From the NCBI RefSeq assembly GCF_001672895.1, contig NZ_LZKP01000054.1, positions 1 to 39,491 on the forward strand: a stretch of DNA of 39,491 nt, in the 5' to 3' direction. Of this stretch, positions 1-8,595 are shown one piece after another. Source of the DNA: Mycobacterium sp. E740. Its GTDB lineage: Bacteria; Actinomycetota; Actinomycetes; Mycobacteriales; Mycobacteriaceae. Every line of letters starts with the position of its first letter. Position 1 is the first letter of the stretch. Below the pieces are notes generated by a model. That model was not told the DNA's origin and did not search any database. It saw only the letters and a list, made by a program, of their open reading frames with translations. The translations under genes were made by a program, and so were the position numbers.

Positions 1-1030
1 ACGCCTCGAAGAGCCGGTCGATCGAGGCGATCGCACGTCCGGTCGCCCGAACCTGGTCGCGGCGGGCGCGGGCACGCAATTCGAACGGAATCTCCTGACC
101 TGCGGTCAACAACGCGTACTCGTCGCCGACGTTGCCGATCAGCTGGCGCCAGGCGGCGTCGATGTCACTGGCAGCCTCGGCGATCCGGATCTTCGCGAAC
201 GGGTCGTCCTTCGCCTTCTCGCCGGCGAACGCCGCGCGCACCCGCTTGCCCTGATGCTCGACGTGGGCGTCGTAGGCGCCGTAGGCCATACCGACGATCG
301 GTGCCGAGATCGTGGTGGGATGCACTGTGCCCCAAGGCATCTTGTAGACCGGCGCGGTGTTGTTCTGCAGGCCGCCCGCGGTGCGGTCATTCATCGCCTT
401 GTAGGACAGGAACCGGTGCCGGGGCACGAACACGTCCTTGACCTTGAGCGTGTTGCTGCCGGTGCCCTTGAGACCGACCACATGCCACACGTCGTCGATC
501 TCGTACTCGGTGCGCGGGATCAGGAAGCTGCCGAAGTCCACCGGCTTGCCGTCCTTGATCACCGGCCCACCGACGAAAGTCCAAGTGGCGTGGTCACATC
601 CGGACGACCAGTTCCAGGACCCGTTGACGATGTAGCCGCCGTCGACGACGGTGCCCGCACCCATTGGCGCGTACGACGAGGAGATCCGCACGGCCGGGTC
701 GTCGCCCCAGACCTCTTCCTGGGCCTGCTGGTCGAACAACGCCAGATGCCAGTTGTGCACGCCGATGATCGAGCTGACCCAGCCCGTGGAGCCGCAGGCA
801 CTCGCGAGCCGGCGCACAGCCTCGTAGAACAGCGTCGGATCGCACTGCAGGCCGCCCCACTGCTGCGGCTGCAGCAGCTTGAAGAAACCGACCTCGTTGA
901 GCTCTGCGATCGTCTCGTCGGGAATGCGGCGCAGGTCTTCGGTTGCCTGCGCACGTTTGGCGATCAGCGGCAGGAGATCATCGATCCCGGCTAGGACCGA
1001 CTGCGCGTCACGCTGTTCAATGGACGTCAC
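1..1030 (-). CDS. hsaA: HsaA, flavin-dependent 3-HSA hydroxylase, oxygenase subunit (partial)
   Basis: This is the oxygenase of the two-component HsaAB system of cholesterol ring degradation. It hydroxylates the phenolic secosteroid 3-HSA to the catechol 3,4-DHSA using flavin reduced by HsaB. The N-terminus, beginning MTSIEQRDAQSV and running through FFKLLQPQQWGGLQ, matches my memory of M. tuberculosis HsaA (Rv3570c), and the fold is that of acyl-CoA dehydrogenases. The GTG start at 1030 has a GGGAGG ribosome site 8 bases upstream. The frame stays open to the window edge, giving 343 codons, so roughly the last 50 residues of the usual ~394 are outside. The gene diverges from kshB across a 175-bp region with two KstR-type boxes. 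In relatives hsaD, hsaC and hsaB follow; they would lie beyond base 1. Confidence 0.93.
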   Translation of the reverse strand, partial: MTSIEQRDAQSVLAGIDDLLPLIAKRAQATEDLRRIPDETIAELNEVGFFKLLQPQQWGGLQCDPTLFYEAVRRLASACGSTGWVSSIIGVHNWHLALFDQQAQEEVWGDDPAVRISSSYAPMGAGTVVDGGYIVNGSWNWSSGCDHATWTFVGGPVIKDGKPVDFGSFLIPRTEYEIDDVWHVVGLKGTGSNTLKVKDVFVPRHRFLSYKAMNDRTAGGLQNNTAPVYKMPWGTVHPTTISAPIVGMAYGAYDAHVEHQGKRVRAAFAGEKAKDDPFAKIRIAEAASDIDAAWRQLIGNVGDEYALLTAGQEIPFELRARARRDQVRATGRAIASIDRLFEA

Positions 1031-1099
1031 TGATGTGCCTCCCGATCGGACGGACTGCGATGAGCACTGGCGCAAGCGTGAATCGCTTAGCCGTCAGAT

Positions 1100-1113
1100 T
1101 AGAACACGTTACG
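1100..1113. promoter_or_regulatory. KstR-type operator, hsaA side
   Basis: TAGAACACGTTACG fits the KstR consensus TNNAACNNGTTNNA except for the last base (G instead of A). It lies about 70 bp upstream of the hsaA start and 92 bp upstream of kshB. KstR represses sterol catabolic genes until a CoA-thioester intermediate releases it. The assignment is motif-based. Confidence 0.75.
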
Positions 1114-1167
1114 ATTCGTGTCGAGTAGGGCATACCTGTGACGGCTGGACCTGCACACATGCATTTC

Positions 1168-1181
1168 TGTAACCTGTTCTA
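1168..1181. promoter_or_regulatory. KstR-type operator, kshB side
   Basis: TGTAACCTGTTCTA matches TNNAACNNGTTNNA at every fixed position. It ends 24 bp before the kshB GTG, where repressor binding would block a kshB promoter. With the box at 1100 it forms a paired arrangement, one box nearer each divergent gene. Confidence 0.82.
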
Positions 1182-1205
1182 GTTACTGGCCCGGTGATGT
1201 GAAAG

Positions 1206-2276
1206 GTGGACGCGAAAGTGACCGACGAGCCGCTCGGCAGCCACGTGCTCGAGCTCGAGCTTGCCGACGTCGTCGAGGAGACCGCCGACGCGCGCTCGCT
1301 GGTGTTCACAGTCCCGAAGGGGACGGACATCCCGGCCGAGCGCCTGCGGTACGCGCCGGGGCAGTTCCTCACCCTTCGGGTGCCGAGCGAGCGCACCGGC
1401 TCCGTGGCGCGCTGCTACTCGCTGTGCAGCTCTCCGTTCACCGACGACCGGCTGACCGTCACGGTCAAGCGCACCGCCGACGGCTATGCCTCGAACTGGC
1501 TGTGCGACCACGCACACGCCGGGATGAAGATTCATGTGCTCGCGCCGTCGGGCACCTTCGTACCGAAGACGCTCGACACCGATTTCCTGCTGCTGGCCGC
1601 GGGTTCCGGGATCACGCCGATGATGTCGATCTGCAAGTCGGCGCTGGCCGAGGGCAGCGGCAGGGTGGTGCTGATCTACGCCAACCGCGACGAGAACTCG
1701 GTGATCTTCGGGCCCGCGTTGCGCGAGCTGAGCGAGAAGCACCCCGAGCGGTTCGTCGTCGTGCACTGGCTGGAAACGATCCAGGGGCTGCCGAATGCGA
1801 CGGCGCTGACCGGTCTGCTCACCCCCTACGCCGGCCATGACGCCTACATCTGCGGGCCGGGCCCGTTCATGGCCGCGGCGGAGGAGGCGGTCAAGGGCGC
1901 CGGAGTGCCCGCCGACCGGGTGCACATCGAGGTGTTCAAGTCGCTGGACTCCGACCCGTTCGCCGCCGTGGTCATCGAGGAGGACGACAGCGACGAAGGC
2001 CCGGCCACGGCGATCGTGACCCTCGACGGCGAGCAGCACGAAATTCGGTGGCCCCGCAACGCCAAGCTGCTCGACGTCCTGCTGGACAAGGGTCTCGACG
2101 CCCCGTTCTCCTGCCGGGAAGGCCATTGCGGCGCATGCGCGGTGCTGAAGAAGAACGGCGAGGTCGAGATGGACGTCAACGATGTGCTCGAGCAGGCCGA
2201 TCTCGACGAGGGCCTGATTCTCGGCTGCCAGGCCAAGCCGCGATCGGATTCGGTCGAAGTCACCTACGACGAATAG
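1206..2276 (+). CDS. kshB: KshB, reductase component of 3-ketosteroid 9-alpha-hydroxylase
   Basis: KshB passes electrons from NADH to the Rieske oxygenase KshA, which 9-alpha-hydroxylates androstadienedione and opens steroid ring B. The 356-residue protein shows the FNR-type order. An FAD site RCYSL lies at residues 69-73, the nucleotide domain has AAGSGITP (131-138) and CGPGPF (216-221), and a C-terminal plant-type [2Fe-2S] domain has C303, C308, C311 and C341 (C-X4-C-X2-C-X29-C). Length and sequence match M. tuberculosis KshB (358 residues). The GTG at 1206 begins MDAKVTDEPLG, the conserved N-terminus; the exact start is not certain. A KstR box lies 24 bp upstream. Confidence 0.95.
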   Translation: MDAKVTDEPLGSHVLELELADVVEETADARSLVFTVPKGTDIPAERLRYAPGQFLTLRVPSERTGSVARCYSLCSSPFTDDRLTVTVKRTADGYASNWLCDHAHAGMKIHVLAPSGTFVPKTLDTDFLLLAAGSGITPMMSICKSALAEGSGRVVLIYANRDENSVIFGPALRELSEKHPERFVVVHWLETIQGLPNATALTGLLTPYAGHDAYICGPGPFMAAAEEAVKGAGVPADRVHIEVFKSLDSDPFAAVVIEEDDSDEGPATAIVTLDGEQHEIRWPRNAKLLDVLLDKGLDAPFSCREGHCGACAVLKKNGEVEMDVNDVLEQADLDEGLILGCQAKPRSDSVEVTYDE

Positions 2277-2316
2277 CGCGCGGGCTAGCATTCGCCACAC
2301 GCGGAGGGAGCAAACT

Positions 2317-2856
2317 GTGAAGCGGTGTGCCGGCGTTCTGGCGGCGGTATCGGCGATGTGGTTGACGCTCGCGCTCTTCAGCCCGTCGGCGGCCGCGGCG
2401 GTCGACACCGCGGACTCGTCAGTACCCGTCGATCCCGGCACCGCACTCGAGATGCACTCGACCGCCAACTGCATCGCGGCCGAAGCCAAGTGCCTGTTCG
2501 ACACCCGAGCCAACCTGCGCAGGGGTCCGGACGTGCTGGGGTTCCCCGGTGACCTGTGGGCGCGCCAGACCACCACGCTGCGGACCATGGATCGCGGCGT
2601 GTACATCAACTTCACCTTCAATGCACCGAACACCCGGTCGTTCAAGTCCCTCACCGACGTGGAGTTCACGACCATCTACTTCGGCGGCGGGCCGCCGGAC
2701 AAGTTCCAGTTCCACGGGACCGCTTGGCCGGTCGACCAGCGCACCGGTGGACCGCGGACCGACGTCCCGCTGATCGTGTGCTCGCACATCCAGGTGGTCT
2801 ACGCCGGGGTGAACATCACCTCGCCCGACGCCTGCGCGCAAGCCGCGTTCAGCTAG
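2317..2856 (+). CDS. Small secreted mycobacterial protein, Rv3572-like
   Basis: I recognise this only by position and general character as the Rv3572 homologue, a protein of unknown function. The 179-residue product begins with a classical signal peptide: KR at residues 2-3, a hydrophobic stretch to about residue 22, then SPSAAAA as a likely signal-peptidase site near residues 24-28. The mature part has four cysteines (in NCIAAEAKC, IVCSH and DACAQ), which could form two disulfides outside the cell. The GTG start at 2317 follows GGAGGG. It lies 40 bp after kshB on the same strand, so it may be co-expressed with the sterol genes. Its stop shares CTAG with the stop of convergent fadE34. Confidence 0.75.
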   Translation: MKRCAGVLAAVSAMWLTLALFSPSAAAAVDTADSSVPVDPGTALEMHSTANCIAAEAKCLFDTRANLRRGPDVLGFPGDLWARQTTTLRTMDRGVYINFTFNAPNTRSFKSLTDVEFTTIYFGGGPPDKFQFHGTAWPVDQRTGGPRTDVPLIVCSHIQVVYAGVNITSPDACAQAAFS

Positions 2857-4970
2857 CGCGGGAGTCCCAGCAGCCTCTCACCGGCGAGGGTGAGCAGGAT
2901 CTGTTCGGTTCCACCGGCGATGGTCAGGCAGCGGGTGTTGAGGAACTCGAACACCGTGTCGTTCTCGACGACGCCGCCGCCCTCGGACAGTTCCATCCTC
3001 AGCTCCGCCAGCGCCTGCCGGTAACGCACGCCGATCAGTTTGCGCGCGCTGGCCTGCGGGCCCGGATCCCGGCCGCCGAGAGCGAGTTCGGCGATCTTGC
3101 GGTCCAGCAGTGAGCCGACCTGCGCCGCCACGATCAGCGCGCCGAGCTTGTCCTGACCGGCCACGTCGAAGTCCAGCTTCGCGATCTGCTCGAGCAGTTC
3201 CTCCATCGGATTGCCGAGCGCGGTGCCCGCCGCCATCGCCACCCGCTCGTTGGCCAGCGTCGTGCGTGCCAACCGCCAGCCGTCGTTCACCTGCCCCACG
3301 ACCATCTCGTCGGGCACGAAGACGTCGTCGAAGAACACCTCGTTGAACAGGTTGTCGCCGGTGATCTCCCGCAGTGGCCGGATGTCGATGCCCGGCGAGG
3401 ACATATCGACCAGGAAGTAGGTGATGCCCTTGTGCTTCGGCGCCTCGGGATCGGTACGGGCCAGACACACGCCCCACGCCGCCTTGTGCGCCGCCGACGT
3501 CCACACCTTCTGGCCGGTCAGCTTCCAGCCGCCGTCGACGCGAACGGCCTTGGTGCGCAACGCCGCCAGGTCGGAACCCGCACCGGGCTCGGAGAACAAC
3601 TGGCACCAGAGCAACTCGCCCCGCAGCGTGGCGGGCACGAACCGTTCGATCTGCTCTTCGGTGCCGTGCTCGAGAATCGTTGGCGCCGCCCACCATCCGA
3701 TCACCAGGTCGGGTCGCACGACACCGGCTCTGGCCAGCTCCTGGTCGATCAGCAGCTGCTCGGCCGGGCCGGCGCCCCGCCCGTACGGCTTGGGCCAGTG
3801 CGGCGCCTGCAGCCCCGCGTCGGCGAGTGCGGCCTGCTGCTTCTCCACCGGAAGTGCCGCGATCTCGGTTACGGCAGAAGCGATTTCGGGCTGCCGATCG
3901 GCCACCGAGTCCAGCTCGATGCGCAGTTCGCGGCGCACGCCTTGTTGCGTCAACGCTGACACCCGGCGCAACCACCGCTGTGCCCCGCCGAGGAAATGCC
4001 CGATTCCGTAGGCGCGACGCAGGTACAGGTGTGCGTCGTGCTCCCAGGTGATGCCGATGCCGCCGAGCACCTGGATGCAGTCTTTCGTGTTGGCCTTGGC
4101 GGCGTCGATCCCGACGGCTGCAGCCACGGCCGCGGCGATCGACAATTGCCGCTCGTCGCCCTCGGCAACCGCCCTCGCCGCGTCGCCGGCGGCAACCGAG
4201 GCCTGCTCGGAGCGCAGCAGCATCTCGGCGCACATGTGCTTGATCGCCTGGAAACTGCCGATCGGCTTGCCGAACTGCTCGCGCACCTTCGCGTACTCCG
4301 TTGCCGTCTGCAACGCCCAGCGGGCCACCCCGGCGGCTTCTGCCGCCATGACGACCGCGGCGATGTCGACCACGCGCTGCGGCGACGCGCTGATCGCTTC
4401 GGCCGGCGCGCCGTCGAGCACCACCCGGGCCAGCGGCCGCGAGAAGTCGGTGGCCTGCAGCGGCTCGACCGAGACGCCGTCCGCGCTTGCGTCGACCAGA
4501 ACGAAACCGTCCCCCGCCGGCAGCACGAGCACGCCGGCCGCGTCGGCGCCGAGCACGAAGTCCGCGCTGCCCGAGGCGCGGCCGTCCGCCGAGTGCACGT
4601 CCGCACTCAGCGCGACCCCGGCGACCCGCTCCCCCGACGCGAGCGCCTCCAACACCTCGGGCTGCTCGACCACCAGCGTCGCCAGCGCGGTCGTGGCGAC
4701 GGGTCCCGGCACCAGCGCGGCGGCCGCCTCGTCGACCATTGCGCACAGGTCGTCGGCGGTGCCGTCCGCGCCGCCGTGCTCCTCGGGCAACGCGACACCG
4801 AAGATGCCGAGTTGGGCCAGCCCCGAATAGGGCTGGCGCCAGGCGTCCGACTGTCCCTGCTCGACGTCGCGCGCCGCCGCGGCGGCACTCGAGGCTGCCG
4901 CCCAGTCACGTACGAGTTCCCGTACGGCCGACTGCTCGTCGGCGCTGGTCTCCGGGGATGCGAGCGACAC
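2853..4970 (-). CDS. fadE34: FadE34 (ChsE3-type), fused double acyl-CoA dehydrogenase of sterol side-chain oxidation
   Basis: This is an FAD-dependent acyl-CoA dehydrogenase of the KstR regulon. In M. tuberculosis FadE34/ChsE3 acts on the C24 steroid-CoA with the five-carbon side chain. At 705 residues it is about twice the single-domain length. Residues 1 to about 340 form one dehydrogenase unit (TEYAKVREQFGKPIGSFQAI is typical), and about 350-705 form a second with LFSEPGAGSDLA, GQKVWTS and a C-terminal IAGGTEQILL. Steroid ACADs usually need two different subunits; here both are fused in one chain. The GTG start at 4970 lies 42 bp from a perfect KstR palindrome, and the gene diverges from kstR. 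The stop overlaps the Rv3572-like gene in CTAG. Confidence 0.92.
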   Translation of the reverse strand: MSLASPETSADEQSAVRELVRDWAAASSAAAAARDVEQGQSDAWRQPYSGLAQLGIFGVALPEEHGGADGTADDLCAMVDEAAAALVPGPVATTALATLVVEQPEVLEALASGERVAGVALSADVHSADGRASGSADFVLGADAAGVLVLPAGDGFVLVDASADGVSVEPLQATDFSRPLARVVLDGAPAEAISASPQRVVDIAAVVMAAEAAGVARWALQTATEYAKVREQFGKPIGSFQAIKHMCAEMLLRSEQASVAAGDAARAVAEGDERQLSIAAAVAAAVGIDAAKANTKDCIQVLGGIGITWEHDAHLYLRRAYGIGHFLGGAQRWLRRVSALTQQGVRRELRIELDSVADRQPEIASAVTEIAALPVEKQQAALADAGLQAPHWPKPYGRGAGPAEQLLIDQELARAGVVRPDLVIGWWAAPTILEHGTEEQIERFVPATLRGELLWCQLFSEPGAGSDLAALRTKAVRVDGGWKLTGQKVWTSAAHKAAWGVCLARTDPEAPKHKGITYFLVDMSSPGIDIRPLREITGDNLFNEVFFDDVFVPDEMVVGQVNDGWRLARTTLANERVAMAAGTALGNPMEELLEQIAKLDFDVAGQDKLGALIVAAQVGSLLDRKIAELALGGRDPGPQASARKLIGVRYRQALAELRMELSEGGGVVENDTVFEFLNTRCLTIAGGTEQILLTLAGERLLGLPR

Positions 4971-5012
4971 CGTCCACTCCTAGCGATTGGGTGAGAAGAC
5001 GGTGCTCCTCAC

Positions 5013-5026
5013 TAGAACGTGTTCTA
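5013..5026. promoter_or_regulatory. KstR operator between fadE34 and kstR
   Basis: TAGAACGTGTTCTA has perfect 6-base arms around a GT centre and matches TNNAACNNGTTNNA fully. It sits 42 bp from the fadE34 start and 143 bp from the kstR start, so it can serve fadE34 repression and kstR autorepression. Confidence 0.9.
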
Positions 5027-5169
5027 ATAGTGCCAGCGATCGAACGTCAAGTCGACCGTCATCCGAGCAGGACACGTCGGTGCCAACGGGGGCACCGAAG
5101 TGAGAAAAAGAGGATCGGCATGCGTATCGTTTCCAAACGCGAACGCACGACGAAGGAGTTGCCCGCCGC

Positions 5170-5850
5170 ATGTCCGGCCCGTCCCAGTCAGCACCCGCCA
5201 GCCCGGCTTCGGGGTCGGATTCGCGACCGCGCCAGGTGATGAACGTGGCGGTGCTGTCCGAGTCCGAGCTCGGCTCCGAGGCACAACGCGAACGCCGCAA
5301 GCGGATCCTGGACGCCACGCTGGCCATCGCCTCCAAAGGCGGCTACGAAGCCGTCCAGATGCGGGCCGTCGCCGAGCGTGCCGACGTCGCGGTGGGCACG
5401 CTCTACCGGTATTTCCCGTCGAAGGTTCATCTCCTGGTCTCCGCGCTGGGACGCGAGTTCGAGCGCATCGACGCCAAGACGGACCGCGCGGCGCTGTCCG
5501 GTGGCACGCCCTATCAACGGCTCAACATCATGGTGGGCAAGCTCAACCGCGCGATGCAGCGCAACCCGCTGCTGACCGAGGCGATGACACGCGCGTTCGT
5601 GTTCGCCGACGCGTCGGCGGCCGGCGAGGTCGACCATGTCGGCAAGCTGATGGACTCGATGTTCGCGCGCGCGATGAGCGACGGAGAGCCGACCGAGGAC
5701 CAGTACCACATCGCGCGCGTCATCTCCGACGTCTGGTTGTCGAATCTGCTCGCCTGGTTGACGCGGCGGGCGTCGGCCACCGACGTCAGCAAGCGACTGG
5801 ACCTGGCCGTGCGACTGCTGATCGGCGACGGCGAGCACCCTAAGATCTAG
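5170..5850 (+). CDS. kstR: KstR, TetR-family repressor of cholesterol catabolism
   Basis: KstR binds the 14-bp palindromes described here and represses the upper sterol pathway; CoA-thioesters of steroid intermediates release it. The sequence from NVAVLSESELGSEAQRERRK through the helix-turn-helix (about residues 65-85, with VAVGTLYRYFPSK) to the end is almost the M. tuberculosis protein. The start at 5170 gives 226 residues and has AAGGAG 11 bases upstream. An internal ATG at 5239 gives 203 residues, closer to the usual ~200, so the first 23 residues (S/P-rich, not conserved) may not be translated. otsB starts 2 bp after the stop. Confidence 0.93.
   Translation: MSGPSQSAPASPASGSDSRPRQVMNVAVLSESELGSEAQRERRKRILDATLAIASKGGYEAVQMRAVAERADVAVGTLYRYFPSKVHLLVSALGREFERIDAKTDRAALSGGTPYQRLNIMVGKLNRAMQRNPLLTEAMTRAFVFADASAAGEVDHVGKLMDSMFARAMSDGEPTEDQYHIARVISDVWLSNLLAWLTRRASATDVSKRLDLAVRLLIGDGEHPKI
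5841..5846 (+). promoter_or_regulatory. -10 element, leaderless otsB promoter
   Basis: TAAGAT ends 6 bases before the otsB GTG, the spacing expected when transcription starts at or next to the start codon. It lies within the last codons of kstR, so otsB may have its own leaderless promoter. There is no Shine-Dalgarno sequence before the GTG. Confidence 0.5.
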
Positions 5851-5852
5851 GC

Positions 5853-6599
5853 GTGCTGCCAGCGGATCTGCAGAGTGCGCTCACATCGGTCGCAGCGACC
5901 CCGCGACTGCTGGTCACCTCCGACTTCGACGGCACGTTGGCGCCGATCGTCAGCAACCCCGAGGACGCCCGACCGCTCGCCGACGCCGCCGACGCCCTGG
6001 TCGCACTGGCCGAGTTACCGCACACGTCGGCCGCGTTGGTTTCCGGCCGCGCGCTGGAGGTGCTGCGCGATCTGTCCGGGATGGCGGCGACGGTGCATCT
6101 CGTCGGCAGCCACGGCGCGGAGTTCGACACCGGCTTCGCACACGACGTCGACACCGGCCTGCTGCAACGGATCACGGCGGGACTGCAAGCGATCGCCGCC
6201 GACAAGCCCGGCGTCAGCGTCGAAACCAAACCGGCCAGCGTCGCGCTGCACGTGCGAAACGCCTCGCCCGCGGACGGTGAAGCGGCGTTGACCGCGGCTC
6301 GCCAGGCTTGTCAGGAGTGGGATGCACAGCTCACCGAAGGAAAAGCCGTGCTGGAGTTCGCGGTGATCGAGACCGACAAGGGCGAAGCTGTCGACATCGT
6401 GCGCGCGCAGGAAAAGGCAACGGCCGTAGTGTTTTTCGGGGATGATGTCACCGACGAGAAGGTGTTCCGCCGACTGCGCGACGGCGATGTCGGCGTCAAG
6501 GTCGGCGACGGTGAGACGCTCGCGGCCCACCGGGTGGAGTCGCCGGAAGACGTGGCCGACGCGCTGAAGTTTCTGCTCGGTGTTCGGCGGAAAGACTAG
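5853..6599 (+). CDS. otsB: Trehalose-6-phosphate phosphatase
   Basis: The enzyme removes phosphate from trehalose-6-phosphate, the last step of the OtsAB route to trehalose, an osmolyte and mycolate carrier in mycobacteria. The 248-residue protein is a HAD hydrolase. Motif I is DFDGTLAPI (nucleophile D24, D26), SGRALEVL and GSHGAEF are typical of OtsB, and the C-terminal acidic motif is FFGDDVTDEKVF. It is a compact single-domain form without the N-terminal extension of M. tuberculosis OtsB2. It lies 2 bp after kstR, is absent from this place in M. tuberculosis, and converges on the LacI gene with stops sharing CTAG. Nothing shows a link to sterol metabolism. Confidence 0.9.
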   Translation: MLPADLQSALTSVAATPRLLVTSDFDGTLAPIVSNPEDARPLADAADALVALAELPHTSAALVSGRALEVLRDLSGMAATVHLVGSHGAEFDTGFAHDVDTGLLQRITAGLQAIAADKPGVSVETKPASVALHVRNASPADGEAALTAARQACQEWDAQLTEGKAVLEFAVIETDKGEAVDIVRAQEKATAVVFFGDDVTDEKVFRRLRDGDVGVKVGDGETLAAHRVESPEDVADALKFLLGVRRKD

Positions 6600-7696
6600 G
6601 CCGGCGGGCCCGCCGTGCGACCGCGTACCACTTCGGTTTCCAGGACCTCGACCACCGGCAGCCCGGTGCGTGGTGGGTGGTGCAGCAATTGCCCAGCGCG
6701 ACGGCCCTTTTCGATACTGGGCTGAACCACGGTCGTCAGGCCACGCCGTAGCGCCTCGGGCACGCCGTCGAAGCCGGTGACCGTCATTTGTCCCGGCACG
6801 TAGATTCCGCGCGCCCGCAAATGGTCCATCGCCGAGAGGGCAAGCACATCGGCGGTGCACATCAACGCGGTCAGTCGCGGATTGGCATTCAGCGCGACCT
6901 CGGCGGCTGCCCCGCCCGAAGTGGGCAGGTGCTCATAGCTTTCCACCACGGTCAGCGACGCCGGGTCCATCCCGGCCGCGGCCAAGGCGTCGCGCACGCC
7001 CGCCATCCGCTCCCGCTGGACGTGGAAGTGCGGTGTCTGCAGCCGCTCCGGGTCGGCCACCGTCGGGCCTGCTCCGCCTCGCGGCCGGTCGCGGCCCAGC
7101 CGCATCGTCAGCAGGCCGATCTCGCGATGCCCCAGCGCCACAACGTGTTCGGCGAGCCGGCGCATCGCCGCCCGGTCGTCGATGCAGATGTGCGACGCGC
7201 CCGGGACGTCCTTGGGCTGGTCGACCACCACCACCGGGAGATGGCGCTGCTGCACGACCGCAAGGTACGGGTCGTCGTCGGAGGCGGAGTACACCACGAA
7301 ACCGTCCACCCCGGCGGCGAGTACCGCCGCGGTGCCGTCGCTGACGCTGCGGTTGGGGCCGATCGCGACGAGCAGCAGCCCCTGTCCGGCGGCTTCGCAT
7401 GACTCGGCCAGGCCGGCAACGAAATCGAGCGCTGCCGGATCGCTGAACGAGTAGTTCAGCGGTTCGGTGATCATCAACCCCACCGCGCCCGCCTTGCGGG
7501 TGCGCAGCGACCGTGCCACCGGGTCCGGGCCGGGGTAACCGAGGCGCTTGGCGGTGGCGAGCACCCGCTCGCGCAGATCTGCGGACAACTGGTCGGGCCG
7601 GTTGTAGGCGTTGGAGATCGTGGTTCGCGAAACCTTCAGTTCCGCAGCCAGAGAAGCCAGGGTGGCACGCCGTCTCGGCGTCGAACTCCTCGGCAT
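6596..7696 (-). CDS. LacI/GalR-family transcriptional regulator, Rv3575c-like
   Basis: The 366-residue protein has an N-terminal LacI helix-turn-helix (about residues 12-35, LASLAAELKVSRTTISNAYN) followed by a periplasmic-binding-protein-like effector domain, so it should bind a small ligand, probably a sugar. I chose the ATG at 7696 (MPRSSTPRRRATL) because the HTH follows directly; the same frame runs on upstream only into the neighbouring permease gene. It lies downstream of znuB on the same strand with a 32-bp gap and converges on otsB. The ligand and targets cannot be told from sequence; a trehalose or sugar role is only a guess from the neighbour. Confidence 0.88.
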   Translation of the reverse strand: MPRSSTPRRRATLASLAAELKVSRTTISNAYNRPDQLSADLRERVLATAKRLGYPGPDPVARSLRTRKAGAVGLMITEPLNYSFSDPAALDFVAGLAESCEAAGQGLLLVAIGPNRSVSDGTAAVLAAGVDGFVVYSASDDDPYLAVVQQRHLPVVVVDQPKDVPGASHICIDDRAAMRRLAEHVVALGHREIGLLTMRLGRDRPRGGAGPTVADPERLQTPHFHVQRERMAGVRDALAAAGMDPASLTVVESYEHLPTSGGAAAEVALNANPRLTALMCTADVLALSAMDHLRARGIYVPGQMTVTGFDGVPEALRRGLTTVVQPSIEKGRRAGQLLHHPPRTGLPVVEVLETEVVRGRTAGPPA

Positions 7697-7728
7697 GCTC
7701 TCGGAGCGTAGCCCAAGAGGCGCCGGGC

Positions 7729-8595
7729 TCAGGTGACCAGCACCCGATCGGCGGATTTCTTGAGGCCGCGCTGCGCGGCCCACACCACCGCCCAGACGCT
7801 GCACGCGACAGTGACGATCACGAAGCTCGGCGGTGCGTTGAACATCGCCGACAGCCCGAGGCCCGCCCACACCGCCGCCAGGCTGAACCCCGTCGAGAGC
7901 GCGATCGCGGTGCCCGGGCGTGGTGTCAGCATGATCGCGGCGGCAGCGGGAGTGACGACGAGCGCGAACAGCAGCAGTGTGCCGACTGCCTGCACGGCCA
8001 TCGTCACCGCCAGGCCGAGCAGCGCCATGAACGCCACCGACAAGGTCCGTACCGGAACCCCTTTCGCGTCGGCGACCTGGGCGTTGACCGAGGTGAACAG
8101 CAGCGGCCGGTAGATCATCGCGACGCACAGCGCCAGCACCGCCAGCAGCACCGCGAACATCGTGATCTGCTGGGCGGATATGGCCAGGAGGTTGCCGAAC
8201 AGCACGTTGGTCATGGTGCTCGAGCTCTTGGTCGCCAGGGAGTTGAAGAACAACCCGAGGCCGGTCGCCATGGCCAGCACGGTGCCGGTCGCGACTTCGC
8301 GGTCGGCCGCGCGGCGGCCCAGCGCGCCGATCACCAGCGCGCCGCCGATGCAGAACACCCCCAGCCCCACGGCCACGGGGATGCCGACCAGCACCGCGCC
8401 CGTCGCGCCGGGCAGTCCGATATGGGCGAGCGCGTGGGCGGCGAACGCGGTGTTGCGCACGACGACGAAGTAACCGATGAGGCCGGCGGCGAGCGCGACG
8501 ATCGTGCCGCCGATCAACGCGTTGCGCATGAAGGCCGAGGTGAGGATGTGCCACCAGTTCTCCTGGTAGCCCAGCGCGACGATCGTCGTGTTCAT
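7729..8595 (-). CDS. znuB: ZnuB-type metal ABC transporter permease (ABC-3 family)
   Basis: This is the membrane subunit of a zinc/manganese-type ABC importer. The 288-residue protein has about seven or eight hydrophobic segments and ABC-3 family traits, such as VVRNTAFAAHALAHIGLPGA near residue 50 and the VGTLLLFALVVTPAAAA stretch. The ATG at 8595 overlaps the ATPase stop as TGATG, a sign of translational coupling; a GTG one codon upstream is the alternative. It is the third gene of the znuA-znuC-znuB operon. Zinc is the likely substrate, but manganese or cobalt cannot be excluded from the permease alone. Confidence 0.88.
   Translation of the reverse strand: MNTTIVALGYQENWWHILTSAFMRNALIGGTIVALAAGLIGYFVVVRNTAFAAHALAHIGLPGATGAVLVGIPVAVGLGVFCIGGALVIGALGRRAADREVATGTVLAMATGLGLFFNSLATKSSSTMTNVLFGNLLAISAQQITMFAVLLAVLALCVAMIYRPLLFTSVNAQVADAKGVPVRTLSVAFMALLGLAVTMAVQAVGTLLLFALVVTPAAAAIMLTPRPGTAIALSTGFSLAAVWAGLGLSAMFNAPPSFVIVTVACSVWAVVWAAQRGLKKSADRVLVT

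Noticed and set aside
1179..2675. A 498-codon open frame on the minus strand antisense to kshB
   Set aside because: It is a shadow of high-GC kshB codons; the translated product is His/Arg/Gly-rich with no recognisable motif, and the kshB reading is certain.
6596..8554. A 652-codon frame joining the LacI regulator with upstream sequence
   Set aside because: The first 286 codons are the wrong frame of znuB; the LacI helix-turn-helix begins right after the ATG at 7696.
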